NCBI RefSeq assembly: GCF_001905725.1
Contig: NZ_LIWB01000002.1
Span: 171,607 to 235,606 of the forward strand
Length of the DNA: 64,000 bases
DNA from: Streptomyces sp. CB02400
Lineage (GTDB): Bacteria; Actinomycetota; Actinomycetes; Streptomycetales; Streptomycetaceae
Direction: 5' to 3'
Within the stretch, counting starts at the first letter, position 1. Each line of letters begins with the position of its first letter. The position numbers and the translations under genes are program-made. The notes beneath the pieces were generated by a model. It worked only from the letters and a program-made list of their open reading frames with translations. It searched no databases and was not told the origin of the DNA. Shown piece by piece: positions 1 through 7,445 of the stretch.

Positions 1-390
1 GTGTACACCCGCCTGAACGTCGGCTGGCTGGAGACCGGCAAGCCGTACCCGACGGGTCCGGTCCCCGACGGGTTCGTGGAGAAACTGAAGGCCGTCCAGC
101 GGGTCCAGTGGATGAACGTCTGCCTGGGCGTGCACGAGTGCGACCTGTGCCCGGCGGGGGACGAGCCGGCCCCGGAGGGCAACGGGGAGCTACGCATCCC
201 GGGCGACCCCGGCACCGCCTATGCCGCCCCGTTCCTCATCACGCACTACGTGACTGCCCACGGCTACTGCCCGCCCCAGGTCTTCATCGACGCCGTCCTC
301 GCGGTCGACGTCGATGCGTGGGCCTCCGTACGGTGGCCTGACGTGCCGTTTCCCTGGGTTCCGGGGGATGCGGAGCGCATGGTGGAGTAG
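1..390 (+). CDS. Hypothetical protein, possibly cut by window edge
   Basis: The frame is open from the first base, which happens to be GTG, so the true start may lie upstream. The 129 residues include a Cys-rich patch (CLGVHECDLC, about residues 41-50) that could bind metal, although only three cysteines are clustered. There is no signal peptide or membrane segment. The C-terminal half is rich in aromatic and proline residues. It faces the convergent DUF397 gene with only 14 bases between their ends. I do not recognise the family; similar short proteins are common beside XRE/DUF397 pairs in Streptomyces. Reality as a gene is likely, function unknown. Confidence 0.6.
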   Translation: MYTRLNVGWLETGKPYPTGPVPDGFVEKLKAVQRVQWMNVCLGVHECDLCPAGDEPAPEGNGELRIPGDPGTAYAAPFLITHYVTAHGYCPPQVFIDAVLAVDVDAWASVRWPDVPFPWVPGDAERMVE

Positions 391-404
391 ATGGCTTGGG
401 AGTG

Positions 405-623
405 TCAGGCGCACACGGCCGGTCGCTCGCGTCTCAACCCCGCCACGAAGAAACGCCATGCACCGGCTTCGACAGAGACGACAGAACCGTCCGCGTCCTT
501 GGAGTCACGTATGAGTACGCCGTACGGGACATGGGCGCACTCCACACATTCGGTCGTGTTCGCGCCGCTGTAAGACGACTTGAACCAGGCCAGCTCATGG
601 GAGGCGGGGGAACGGGAGGGCAT
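405..623 (-). CDS. DUF397 domain protein
   Basis: This 72-residue protein has the standard DUF397 layout: WFKSSYSG near residue 13, a central block ending in VLIRDSKD, and a C-terminal WRFFVAGL. DUF397 proteins are small partners of DUF5753-type XRE regulators in Streptomyces, best known from the BldB/WhiJ-like developmental families. The ATG directly follows the TAG stop of the upstream XRE gene with no gap, and AAGGAG inside the end of that gene serves as ribosome binding site. The two genes are therefore almost certainly co-transcribed and translationally coupled. The likely role is to modulate the partner regulator, by family analogy. Confidence 0.9.
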   Translation of the reverse strand: MPSRSPASHELAWFKSSYSGANTTECVECAHVPYGVLIRDSKDADGSVVSVEAGAWRFFVAGLRRERPAVCA

Positions 624-1469
624 CTACAGCTCCTTGCGTGCGTGATGGATCAAGGCGGAGGAAGCCTCCATGTCCAACGCTTGTGCGCGGAGGTACTCGA
701 ACGCAAGCCTGTATCGCTCCAGCTCCTCGTCCTTCTCCAGGAAGAGGGAGCCGGTGTGGAAGTCCACATAGACCACGTCAAGGGCTGACTCCGTGCCACC
801 GATGATCACGAAGCTGCCAAGAGCGGCACCGTGGGCCCCGTTCGAGAACGGCAGCACTTGCAGGGTGATGTGCGGTGACTCGTTGACTTCGAGAAGCCGC
901 CCGAGCTGCTCCTTCATGATCTCCGGCGAGCCCACGACCCGGCGGATCACGGACTCGTCGAGGATGGCCCACAGCCGGAACGGCTTCGGCCGGGTGAGGA
1001 TCTCCTGGCGCTTCATGCGGATGTCCACCAGTCGCTCGATCTCGGCTGGTTCCAGGGGGATTTCGTTGGCCTTCTGCAGAGCGATGCTGTAGGCGCGGGT
1101 CTGGAGAAGACCCGGGACGTAGACGCAGGAGAAGTGGTCCTCGCGTACAGCCTCATCCTCAAGGGTGAGCAGGAGGTTCATGCTCTCCGGGATGGAGTCG
1201 GCGAAGGAACTCCACCACCCCTGCTGCTTGGCGTCCTTCGCCAGCCGAACCACGGCTTCCCGCTCGGCATCCGTGGCTCCGTACTCACGGCACAGCGCGT
1301 CCACGACGATCCACTTCACCGGGCCCGCCTGCGTCTCGTACCGGCTGACCGTCGCCTTCGACACGCCGACCAGGCCGCCGGCCTCTTCCAGGGTCATCCC
1401 TTTGCGAGCACGCAACTTGCGCAGCATCGAGCCGAGTTGACGGCGGCGTGTGGTGGTCCGTACGGACAT
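624..1469 (-). CDS. XRE-family regulator with DUF5753 domain
   Basis: A DNA-binding regulator of 281 residues. The N-terminus is a helix-turn-helix of the Cro/C1 type (LRKLRARKGMTLEEAGGLVG, then SKATVSRYE) and the rest is the DUF5753 sensory domain, typified by the DHFSCVYVPGLLQT segment. An in-frame TTG lies 12 bases upstream at 1481, but it sits on GAGGAG, the ribosome binding site for the ATG at 1469, so I chose the ATG. The gene is divergent from the ATP-binding protein at 1685 and overlaps nothing. XRE, DUF397 and a HATPase protein form a recurring trio in Streptomyces, often tied to development or antibiotic control. Confidence 0.92.
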   Translation of the reverse strand: MSVRTTTRRRQLGSMLRKLRARKGMTLEEAGGLVGVSKATVSRYETQAGPVKWIVVDALCREYGATDAEREAVVRLAKDAKQQGWWSSFADSIPESMNLLLTLEDEAVREDHFSCVYVPGLLQTRAYSIALQKANEIPLEPAEIERLVDIRMKRQEILTRPKPFRLWAILDESVIRRVVGSPEIMKEQLGRLLEVNESPHITLQVLPFSNGAHGAALGSFVIIGGTESALDVVYVDFHTGSLFLEKDEELERYRLAFEYLRAQALDMEASSALIHHARKEL

Positions 1470-1684
1470 GGAACTCCTCAAGCGCTCAGCCGAGCAGGCG
1501 CTCGGGGTGTGAACAGGCTAGGTAGCGCGGCAGTCGGCTCCTAAGCGATTCACTCGATCGAGGTTTGTGAGAAGTTACATGGCGAGACTTCTCTGTGTCA
1601 TTCTCGGTGACGGACCGCTACGCAATGCAGCCGTTCGGACACGGCAGGCGCAGCATGCGCGTGGCACGGGAGGGAGAACCGCTT

Positions 1685-2305
1685 ATGCCCGGGACCGACA
1701 TCAAGGACCGTCAGCGCCGTTGTGTCCTGCCTTTCGAGGCACTGCCGGCGGAAGTGCGTCTGCTGCGGCGGGCCGCCGCCGCACAGCTCGGCCAGTGGGG
1801 CGTGCCGACCGCCGACGACGCGACGCAGCTCGTCGTGACGGAGCTGGCGACGAACGTCATCAAGCACGTGGGTGAGGGCTCGCCGGCCACCCTGATCCTG
1901 GAGTGGAAGCGCGAGCGGCTGCGCGTCGAGATGCACGACAAGAGCAGCGCGCTGCCCGCACTGCGCACCGCTGACTGTGAGGCGGAGTGCGGCCGCGGCC
2001 TGCACATGCTTGCTGCCATGGCCGTGGACTGGGGGACTGCCGTCACGGCGCTGGGCAAAGCGGTGTGGTGCGAGATCGAACTGGGCTCGGACGCCGTGTG
2101 CCTGCGCATGGAGCGGGCCATCGACGCACTGGAGAACTACCGGGAGCGCGGCGGGTCTGTTCTGCACGGTCGGTGCGAAGCGGTCCTGGAGGAATCAGCG
2201 GTCGAGCTGATCGCCGACCTCCTGCACTGGACGTCCGCACGCGGCCTGGACCCGGATGACGTGCTGGACCGGGCGCAGATGCACTACGAGGCCGAGGCGG
2301 CTTAA
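1685..2305 (+). CDS. ATP-binding protein, anti-sigma-factor-like HATPase
   Basis: A cytoplasmic protein of 206 residues of the SpoIIAB/RsbW-like HATPase_c type. Visible features are the N-box (VVTELATNVIKHV) and the glycine-rich box (CGRGLHMLAAMAVDW). Proteins of this family bind ATP and may act as anti-sigma factors or kinases. A longer reading from 1595 is open, but GGGAGGGAG sits eight bases before the ATG at 1685, so that start is preferred. It is divergent from the XRE/DUF397 pair, a conserved Streptomyces arrangement that suggests a shared regulatory circuit. The C-terminal 70 residues after the HATPase core are not recognised. Confidence 0.85.
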   Translation: MPGTDIKDRQRRCVLPFEALPAEVRLLRRAAAAQLGQWGVPTADDATQLVVTELATNVIKHVGEGSPATLILEWKRERLRVEMHDKSSALPALRTADCEAECGRGLHMLAAMAVDWGTAVTALGKAVWCEIELGSDAVCLRMERAIDALENYRERGGSVLHGRCEAVLEESAVELIADLLHWTSARGLDPDDVLDRAQMHYEAEAA

Positions 2306-2356
2306 GCGTTCCCCTGTAAATCATCTGCGGGGCAACACTTAACAAAAAGGGCGCAG

Positions 2357-2385
2357 TGCCCCGCGTTGCGGTAAGGCGCGGGGCA
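2357..2385. terminator. Bidirectional terminator hairpin
   Basis: A 9-bp perfect stem (TGCCCCGCG / CGCGGGGCA) with an 11-base loop lies between the ends of the convergent genes at 2305 and 2401. It could stop transcription from both sides. Confidence 0.7.
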
Positions 2386-2400
2386 TTGCGGGTTTCGGGG

Positions 2401-3258
2401 TTACTCGAAGATGTTCGGGACGGGGATACGGTTGACGCGGCGATGAGCGTTCCAGGCGGAGGCAACCGCCAAATGAGCGGCCTTGAGGCGGCCCTTGGTG
2501 CCATCGTGACGTGTGTTGTTGTTGGTGGCGGTGGTCTGGATTTTGGCTCTGAAGGACGTGGGATCACCCTGGCGCTTGAGCTTCTGCGCCAACTCCTGGG
2601 GGTTCACCACATCGGAGTGTTTGGACATCACCGTGGCGATACCTCCGATAGTGACGGAGTGCCAGGTGTCGGGGGTTCGGCCCCAGGCGTCCTCGGCGAT
2701 GGTGAGTGACAGGTCCAGGATCTCGGGACCGTGCTCCATGACGATACTGAGGATCCCCTTGATGCCGCGCACGCCGTTGACGCTGCTGCTACCAACCTTG
2801 AGCTGGTGCTTCTCCAGGACAGTGTTGGTGTCCTGGAAGAGCGGGTGCCCAGCCAGCACACCGATCCTGAACTCATCGTTCGGGCCGACTTTCGAGGACT
2901 CCTTGTTCTTGATGATGAACAGCGACGCCTCGTTAGCCATCGAGAGGCCGGAGTGAACCTCACAGATGATGGTCTGGACAGCCTCGCGAACCTCCCCCGA
3001 GACCAAGACCTTCCCGGCCAGGATGAGCTGGCAGGCGTAGACGCGGTGCATGCCGTCCACCGCGTACAGACCATCCTCACGCTGCGAGAGGATCGGCGTC
3101 CCGAGGGCGGTCGGAACCAGCTTCTCGGCGATGGCCTGCGCACGGGCTTTGTTGAGGTTGCGCTGCGCACGGGGGTCGAACTTGATGGTCCTCGGATCCA
3201 CCTTGATGTACTCGATCGAGTGGTCCGGAATGTCGTAGCTGTAGTCCTTGCTGGGCAA
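2401..3258 (-). CDS. DUF6551 family ParB-like protein
   Basis: A protein of 285 residues whose N-terminal third resembles a ParB/Srx nuclease fold: KVDPRTIKFDPRAQR, then AIAEKL, then the signature DGLYAVDGMHRVYAC. This matches the DUF6551 family, found in actinobacterial mobile elements and accessory regions. No ParA partner or conjugation gene is nearby, so a partition role is not supported here. I chose the TTG at 3258, preceded by GAGGAG at good spacing. An ATG at 3306 with GGGAG is also possible, but it would place two hairpin repeats (3273-3335) inside the coding region. The C-terminal half is unrecognised. Confidence 0.75.
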   Translation of the reverse strand: MPSKDYSYDIPDHSIEYIKVDPRTIKFDPRAQRNLNKARAQAIAEKLVPTALGTPILSQREDGLYAVDGMHRVYACQLILAGKVLVSGEVREAVQTIICEVHSGLSMANEASLFIIKNKESSKVGPNDEFRIGVLAGHPLFQDTNTVLEKHQLKVGSSSVNGVRGIKGILSIVMEHGPEILDLSLTIAEDAWGRTPDTWHSVTIGGIATVMSKHSDVVNPQELAQKLKRQGDPTSFRAKIQTTATNNNTRHDGTKGRLKAAHLAVASAWNAHRRVNRIPVPNIFE

Positions 3259-3272
3259 GGCATCTCCTCTTG

Positions 3273-3335
3273 TGTCAGCACCCCAGTGGGGGTGACGGCG
3301 ACACATGTCAGCTCCCGAATGCGGGAGACGGCGAC
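3273..3335 (-). repeat. Two tandem 30-bp hairpin repeats upstream of DUF6551
   Basis: Two 30-bp units (3273-3302 and 3306-3335) share identical flanks, TGTCAG and ACGGCGAC on the plus strand. They carry different 6-bp stems, CACCCC/GGGGTG and CTCCCG/CGGGAG. Flanks are conserved while stems differ yet still pair, which suggests the hairpin shape matters. They lie just upstream of the chosen TTG start of the ParB-like gene and could be operators, RNA elements or binding sites for its product. Confidence 0.7.
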
Positions 3336-3392
3336 TGGGTGATGATCACACTATCGGGCAACTGGGCTACTCGGGAGTCAAGTTAACAAACT

Positions 3393-3521
3393 GTGTCCTG
3401 GCTGACCGGCTACCGTCGTCTCAACCACCGTTACGATCGGAAACCGGGTAACTACCTGGCCTTTCTTGGGCTTGTAGCAGCCCTCTGCTGCTACAAGTGG
3501 TTCCTCAAACTGGCCATGTAG
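3393..3521 (+). pseudogene. IS5-type transposase C-terminal remnant
   Basis: From the GTG at 3393 a frame of 42 codons to TAG encodes an IS5-superfamily transposase tail (GYRRLNHRYDRKPGNYLAFL, then ALCCYK). Nothing upstream in this frame resembles the missing DDE core. The fragment differs from the IS at 4157-5015, whose tail reads ITHRQLRALR, so it marks a separate older insertion. It lies between the ParB-like and SUKH genes. Confidence 0.75.
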
Positions 3522-3568
3522 GACACGGCTTTACAGCGCCTAACAGAATGGGCGCTTGGTACCTGCGG

Positions 3569-4099
3569 TTACAGGTTTCCCGTCTCGCCGTCGGCGATGA
3601 ACCGTGTCAGGGAGTGCTCCAGCAGCTCCAGGAACTGCCGTAGGTCATCGGCCACCTTGTCGAGCTCTGGTTCGTCCAGCGACGCCGTCCGCGTCCGGTA
3701 AACCGCCCCATTAGGACCCGCGACGTAGGCCAGGCCACCGCCGTTCGAGCCGATGACCAGGCCATGGACCTTTCGTTCTGTGCCGGCATCGACGATGCCG
3801 TCCTCCTGGAGTCGCTGCAGGACGTCAACGGCTGGCCCGAGGAAATAGCCGTTGCCGACGTCCGCCCAGGTGACATCGCCGATGCTGTCGTAGAAGGTGA
3901 CCAGGTCAGCCGATGCAGGGGCGACTTGGGCAAGCCTGCGAGCCGCGACTTGATCATCGTCGTCAGCCGGCCGGACCTCGTTGGTCCCAGGAGGGAAGCC
4001 GTGCCGATCCTCGAACCCGCCTGTCATGGCCGTGAGAGCCTCGGAGACTCTGTCCGCCCACGAGGCCAGCCAGGCGGGCGAAAGCGATCGGTCACTCAT
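3569..4099 (-). CDS. SMI1/KNR4 (SUKH) family protein
   Basis: A soluble protein of 176 residues. The core reads LVTFYDSIGDVTWADVGNGYFLGP, followed by an IGSNGGGLAYVAGPNG segment and a C-terminal helix (DDLRQFLELLEHSLTRFI). This is the SUKH fold order: a helix with the [ILV]..FY motif, then strands around a Gly/Asn turn. SUKH proteins are commonly immunity proteins against contact-dependent or polymorphic toxins. No toxin gene is adjacent, and both flanks carry transposase remnants, so it looks like an orphan immunity gene left in a reshuffled islet. The start ATG is followed by MSDRSLSPAWLASWADRV. The function is inferred only from family. Confidence 0.75.
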   Translation of the reverse strand: MSDRSLSPAWLASWADRVSEALTAMTGGFEDRHGFPPGTNEVRPADDDDQVAARRLAQVAPASADLVTFYDSIGDVTWADVGNGYFLGPAVDVLQRLQEDGIVDAGTERKVHGLVIGSNGGGLAYVAGPNGAVYRTRTASLDEPELDKVADDLRQFLELLEHSLTRFIADGETGNL

Positions 4100-4156
4100 G
4101 AAACCGGATCATGGCATGAGCCAAGGACATTCACGGCGTGACCAGCCCTCCCAGGA

Positions 4157-5015
4157 TCAGCGCAATGCCCTGAGTTGTCGATGAGTGATGAGACAACAGG
4201 CGAGTTTGAGGAACGCTCCATGGATGTCGGCCCTGCGTTCCCAGCGGATGCGCAGACGTTGAAAGCCGTGCAGCCACGCGAAACTCCTCTCCACGCCCCA
4301 GTGGTAGGTGCCCAGTCCCGTGCCGTGCAGGGTGCCGCAGCGGGCGATGGCTGGCACGATGCCGCAGGCGCGGACCTGGTCGCGGTAGACGTCATGGTCG
4401 TAGCCGCGGTCGGCGAAGAGGGAATCCGGCCTGCGACGGGGACGCCCGACCCGGCCGTGGACCGGCGGGATCGCATCGAGTAGCGGCAGGAGCTGGGTGA
4501 CGTCGTTGCGGTTGCCGCCGGTCAGCAGCACTGCGAGCGGGGTGCTGTGCCCGTCGGTGATCAGATGGTGTTTCGAGCCGGCCCTGCCCCGGTCGACCGG
4601 CGAGGGGCCCGTGTTGCTGTCCCCTTTTTAGGGCCCTGACGTGGGAGGAGTCGACCACGCAGCGGGATCAGTCCAGGCGTGAGGCCGCGTTGAGTTCTGC
4701 CAGCAGCACCTCGTGGAGCCGCTGCCAGACACCGGCCTCGTTCCAGTCCCGCAGTCGGCGCCAGCACGTCATGCCTGAGCCGAAACCGAGGTTCTGCGGC
4801 AGGTACTCCCACTAGATCCCGGTGTGCAGCACGTACAAGATCCCGCACAGCACCTCCCGGTCCGGCAACGGTTTGTGACCCGGATAGCGAAAGCGCCGCT
4901 CTCGCTGCGGCTCCAGACGGTCCCACAGCTCATTCGACACGATCCACGGCGACGTCCCCACACCGGACCGAACGCTCAACTCCCGCCCCGGACACGGCAA
5001 CCGGGAGCGATCCAT
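4157..5015 (-). pseudogene. IS5-family transposase, broken by stops and a frameshift
   Basis: The parts together make one transposase of about 280 residues. The N-terminal DUF4096-like domain (PWIVSNELWDRLEP...YPGHKPLPDR) ends at an in-frame TAG after YVLHTGI near 4814. The frame continues (WEYLPQNLGFGSGMTCWRR) to a TGA after AASRLD near 4676. It then shifts frame near the run of A bases at about 4627, and resumes with LLTGGNRNDVTQLLPLLDAI to the intact tail at 4157. DDE landmarks such as VVDSSHVRALK and FADRGYDHDVYRDQ are visible. With two nonsense codons and one frameshift, the element cannot make an active enzyme. I could not confirm terminal inverted repeats. Confidence 0.85.
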
Positions 5016-5066
5016 CTCATTGTGTTAGCCGTTGTTAGCCTGAAGCATGAATATATTAGGAAGAGG

Positions 5067-5306
5067 TCAGTGAATGATGTCTGGGAAGGCCTCGGTGATG
5101 ATTTCGATCAGTGCGCGAGCGCCTTCGGCGTCGAGCTGAACACTTTGACTGATCTTGTTAGGGATTTCACGGTCGGCGGATCCGTAGGTGTCTAGCTGAA
5201 GGACGCGACGCCCCTCGATGGTAAACGTCCGGTAACCGCATGTGACCGGGCCGTGGATCTTCTGGGTGTCAGAGGGGACCTGCTGGAACTCCTTGATCAA
5301 GGCCAT
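5067..5306 (-). CDS. Small conserved protein, function unknown
   Basis: A soluble protein of 79 residues beginning MALIKEFQQVPSD. It contains a compact beta-rich middle (TCGYRTFTIEGRRVLQLDTYGS) and a C-terminal helix (AEGARALIEIITEAFPDII). Similar small proteins with an RRVLQLDTYGS-like block occur widely in bacterial accessory regions, sometimes near restriction genes, but I cannot name the family. The ATG at 5306 has AAGG seven bases upstream; a GTG at 5312 is the alternative. It lies just outside the broken IS5 element, and its upstream neighbour is a decayed DUF3592 copy. Nothing nearby indicates a function. Confidence 0.65.
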   Translation of the reverse strand: MALIKEFQQVPSDTQKIHGPVTCGYRTFTIEGRRVLQLDTYGSADREIPNKISQSVQLDAEGARALIEIITEAFPDIIH

Positions 5307-5498
5307 GTGCACACCTTGCCAGGTGCCTAGGGAGCCTTCAACTGTCGAGTCTGCACTGTGTATCTGGGACTATCGTGCTCGTTCACAGCTCAGCGGATCA
5401 CTGCCTCTGTCGGTATCGACTTCAACTCGCTCCGGGTCAGGGTGAGGGAGCACTGGCTTCGGAGTCATGCCACACCTCCGAGTGTTCGTTGTGGCATC

Positions 5499-5725
5499 TC
5501 ACAGAAACGCCGCCACTCCCATGGTCATGCCGAGCGGCACGATGAAGACCCCCAGGTCATGTTTGCCGTCGCCGAATACGACACCTCCCCCTGCCGCCCA
5601 TCCTTCGTGTGGACGACCACCATCCGGCGCGGTTCCCCGGGTCGTACCGGAGGGCGATCGGGATGCCGGCGTGCAGGGGGGACACCCTCGAACGCCTCGC
5701 CCGTGGTTCAGGCGGAATGACCGAC
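5499..5725 (-). pseudogene. Decayed C-terminal fragment of a DUF3592 protein
   Basis: On the minus strand, three frames in turn give pieces matching the intact DUF3592 protein at 13670-14128: LNH, then PLHAGIPIALRYDPGN, then PRRMVVVHTKDGR and YSATANMTWG, then GVFI and MTMGVAAFL to the stop. At least three single-base shifts separate the pieces, and the N-terminal half is missing. It is directly downstream of the MarR gene. This is an inactivated paralogue or duplicate tail. Confidence 0.7.
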
Positions 5726-6187
5726 TCAGTCCGCGCGGGGATCGAGGGACCGTGCGATGAGCGCGGCGATGCCGCCGAGTTGTCCGGCCTGTTCCTCGGT
5801 GAGTTGGTCGAAGACGTGTTCGCGCAGGGTCGCGTAGTAGCCGGGTGCCGCCTGCGCGTACTTCAGGGATCCCGCCTCGGTCAGCGACGCGATCGTGACG
5901 CGGGCGTCCGAGGGGTCCTGCTCGCGCACGAGCCAGCCCTGTCTCTCCAGCCGGGAGGCGATGCGGGACAGGTGTGACGGGGTGACCCGGGACAGTTCGG
6001 CGAGGGAACTCATGGTGTGCGCGCGGCCCCGGTGCTGCGTCAGGCACCACAGGATCAGGAACTCGTGATGGCTCAGTCCCTGCTGCTTGAGCCGTCCGTC
6101 CAGTGCCGCCGGAAGCCAGAGGAGCACCGACAGCAGCGACTCCCACGTCTCCGCCTCGGCCGGGACGAGCTCATGATTCGCTTCCAC
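5726..6187 (-). CDS. MarR family transcriptional regulator
   Basis: A protein of 153 residues with a winged helix: SHHEFLILWCLTQHRGRAHT, then SSLAELSRVTPSHLSRIASR as recognition region, then the wing WLVREQDPSDARVTIASLTE. A C-terminal dimer helix ends LIARSLDPRAD. It is divergent from a quinone-oxidoreductase gene at 6308, and the gap holds three copies of a TTTCCGC-like motif that are good operator candidates. MarR proteins usually repress such neighbours and release DNA on binding a phenolic or quinone compound, or on oxidation. No cysteine with an obvious redox role stands out (Cys48 lies in the first helix region). Confidence 0.92.
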   Translation of the reverse strand: MEANHELVPAEAETWESLLSVLLWLPAALDGRLKQQGLSHHEFLILWCLTQHRGRAHTMSSLAELSRVTPSHLSRIASRLERQGWLVREQDPSDARVTIASLTEAGSLKYAQAAPGYYATLREHVFDQLTEEQAGQLGGIAALIARSLDPRAD

Positions 6188-6212
6188 GCTCGCGATCGTA
6201 GCGCGAGGGCAC

Positions 6213-6286
6213 TTTCCGCAGTAAGTGACTCACAGGTACTTGCCATGGAAAGTTTTGAACTCTAAGTTAATTTCCGCTGCAAGTGA
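6213..6286. promoter_or_regulatory. Candidate MarR operator cluster
   Basis: Two near-identical 16-mers, TTTCCGCAGTAAGTGA at 6213-6228 and TTTCCGCTGCAAGTGA at 6271-6286, flank an inverted partial copy at 6237-6252. Together they fill the divergent promoter between the MarR gene and the oxidoreductase. The role as MarR operators is inferred from position. Confidence 0.55.
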
Positions 6287-6307
6287 ATGCCGAGCAAGGA
6301 GCGACTG

Positions 6308-7213
6308 ATGCGTGTTGCCCGCTACCACGACTACGGCCCCGCCGACGTACTCGTCATCGAGGACGTCCCGGAGCCGCACGCCGGTCCCGGTGAGATCCGT
6401 ATCCAGGTCACCGCGGCCAGCGTCAACCCGGTCGACTGGAAGCTGCGTTCGGGGGAGGTCCGCGCCCACTTCCCGGTCGACTTCCCGGCGATCCCCGGTC
6501 GCGACGCCGCCGGTGTGGTGGACGAGGTCGGTGAGGGCGTCACCGATGTCGCCGTCGGTGACCGGGTCTTCGGCCTCGGCGGCATCTTCGGAGCGACCGC
6601 GCAGTACGCCACGCTGACCGCCTGGGCCCCGGTGCCGGAACCGTGGACGCTGGAGCAGGCCGCCGGAGCCGGGCTGGCCGTCGCCACCGCGGGCCGGGGG
6701 CTCGACGCGCTCGGCGACCTGTCCGGCCGCACGCTGCTGATCGAAGGAGCCGCCGGTGGTGTGGGCAGTGCCGCCGTCGCCATGGCGGTGGCCCGCGGCG
6801 CCACCGTCATCGGCACGTCGAGCACGGGCAAGCACGCTTATCTGCGCACGCTGGGGGCCCTGCCCACCACCTACGGCGAAGGGTTGGCCGATCGAGTCCG
6901 CGAACTCGCCCCGGCGGGAGTGGACGCCGTGTTCGACATGGCCGCCTCCGGCTCGCTCCCCGACCTCGTCGCCATCGCCGGCGACGCGGACCGCGTCGTG
7001 ACGGTCGCCGACGCGGCACGCGAGGACCGACTCGGAGTACGGCACCTCTACGCGGAGAACGACGCCACGGTGCTCGCGGAGGGCGCGGCGCTGGGCGGCC
7101 AGGGCAGGTTCACGCCCCACCTCGCCGCGACCCACCCGCTGGACGAGATCGCCGAAGCGCACCGGGAGGCCGAACGCGGCCACACCCAGGGGAAGATCGT
7201 CATCACCCTGTAG
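6308..7213 (+). CDS. NADP-dependent quinone oxidoreductase (MDR family)
   Basis: A cytoplasmic medium-chain reductase of 301 residues. The GroES-like N-terminal domain starts MRVARYHDYGPADVLVIEDV and carries SVNPVDWKLRSGE and PGRDAAGVVDEVGEGV. The Rossmann domain has LLIEGAAGGVGSAAVAMA (about residues 141-158). The Zn-binding cysteines of alcohol dehydrogenases are absent, so it belongs to the zinc-free quinone reductase/crystallin branch. AAGGAG lies six bases before the ATG at 6308; an upstream ATG at 6287 lacks such a site. It is divergent from a MarR gene, which suggests induction by a quinone or electrophile. Confidence 0.92.
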   Translation: MRVARYHDYGPADVLVIEDVPEPHAGPGEIRIQVTAASVNPVDWKLRSGEVRAHFPVDFPAIPGRDAAGVVDEVGEGVTDVAVGDRVFGLGGIFGATAQYATLTAWAPVPEPWTLEQAAGAGLAVATAGRGLDALGDLSGRTLLIEGAAGGVGSAAVAMAVARGATVIGTSSTGKHAYLRTLGALPTTYGEGLADRVRELAPAGVDAVFDMAASGSLPDLVAIAGDADRVVTVADAAREDRLGVRHLYAENDATVLAEGAALGGQGRFTPHLAATHPLDEIAEAHREAERGHTQGKIVITL

Positions 7214-7445
7214 CGGCGACCGCTGCCCGGGCGCGACCGTCCCGCCCGCGGCGGCGTCACGACGGGGCGGGGCGGGTGCGGCCGGGCGCCCACCGGCCGC
7301 ATGCCGCGTAGCGGGCGTCGGCCGTGTGGCAGACGGCGGTCGGCGGGTACGGCACCTTCCCCGGCCGTCCGTCCTTGGTGTACGGCCGGTGAGCGACGGA
7401 AACCCGGTGGTCCTGCCGATCTCTGAACCGTAATACTCGACGTCC

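Noticed and set aside
4146..5050. Exact IS5 ends and target duplication
   Set aside because: No convincing terminal inverted repeats could be paired by eye, so only the transposase remnant is reported.
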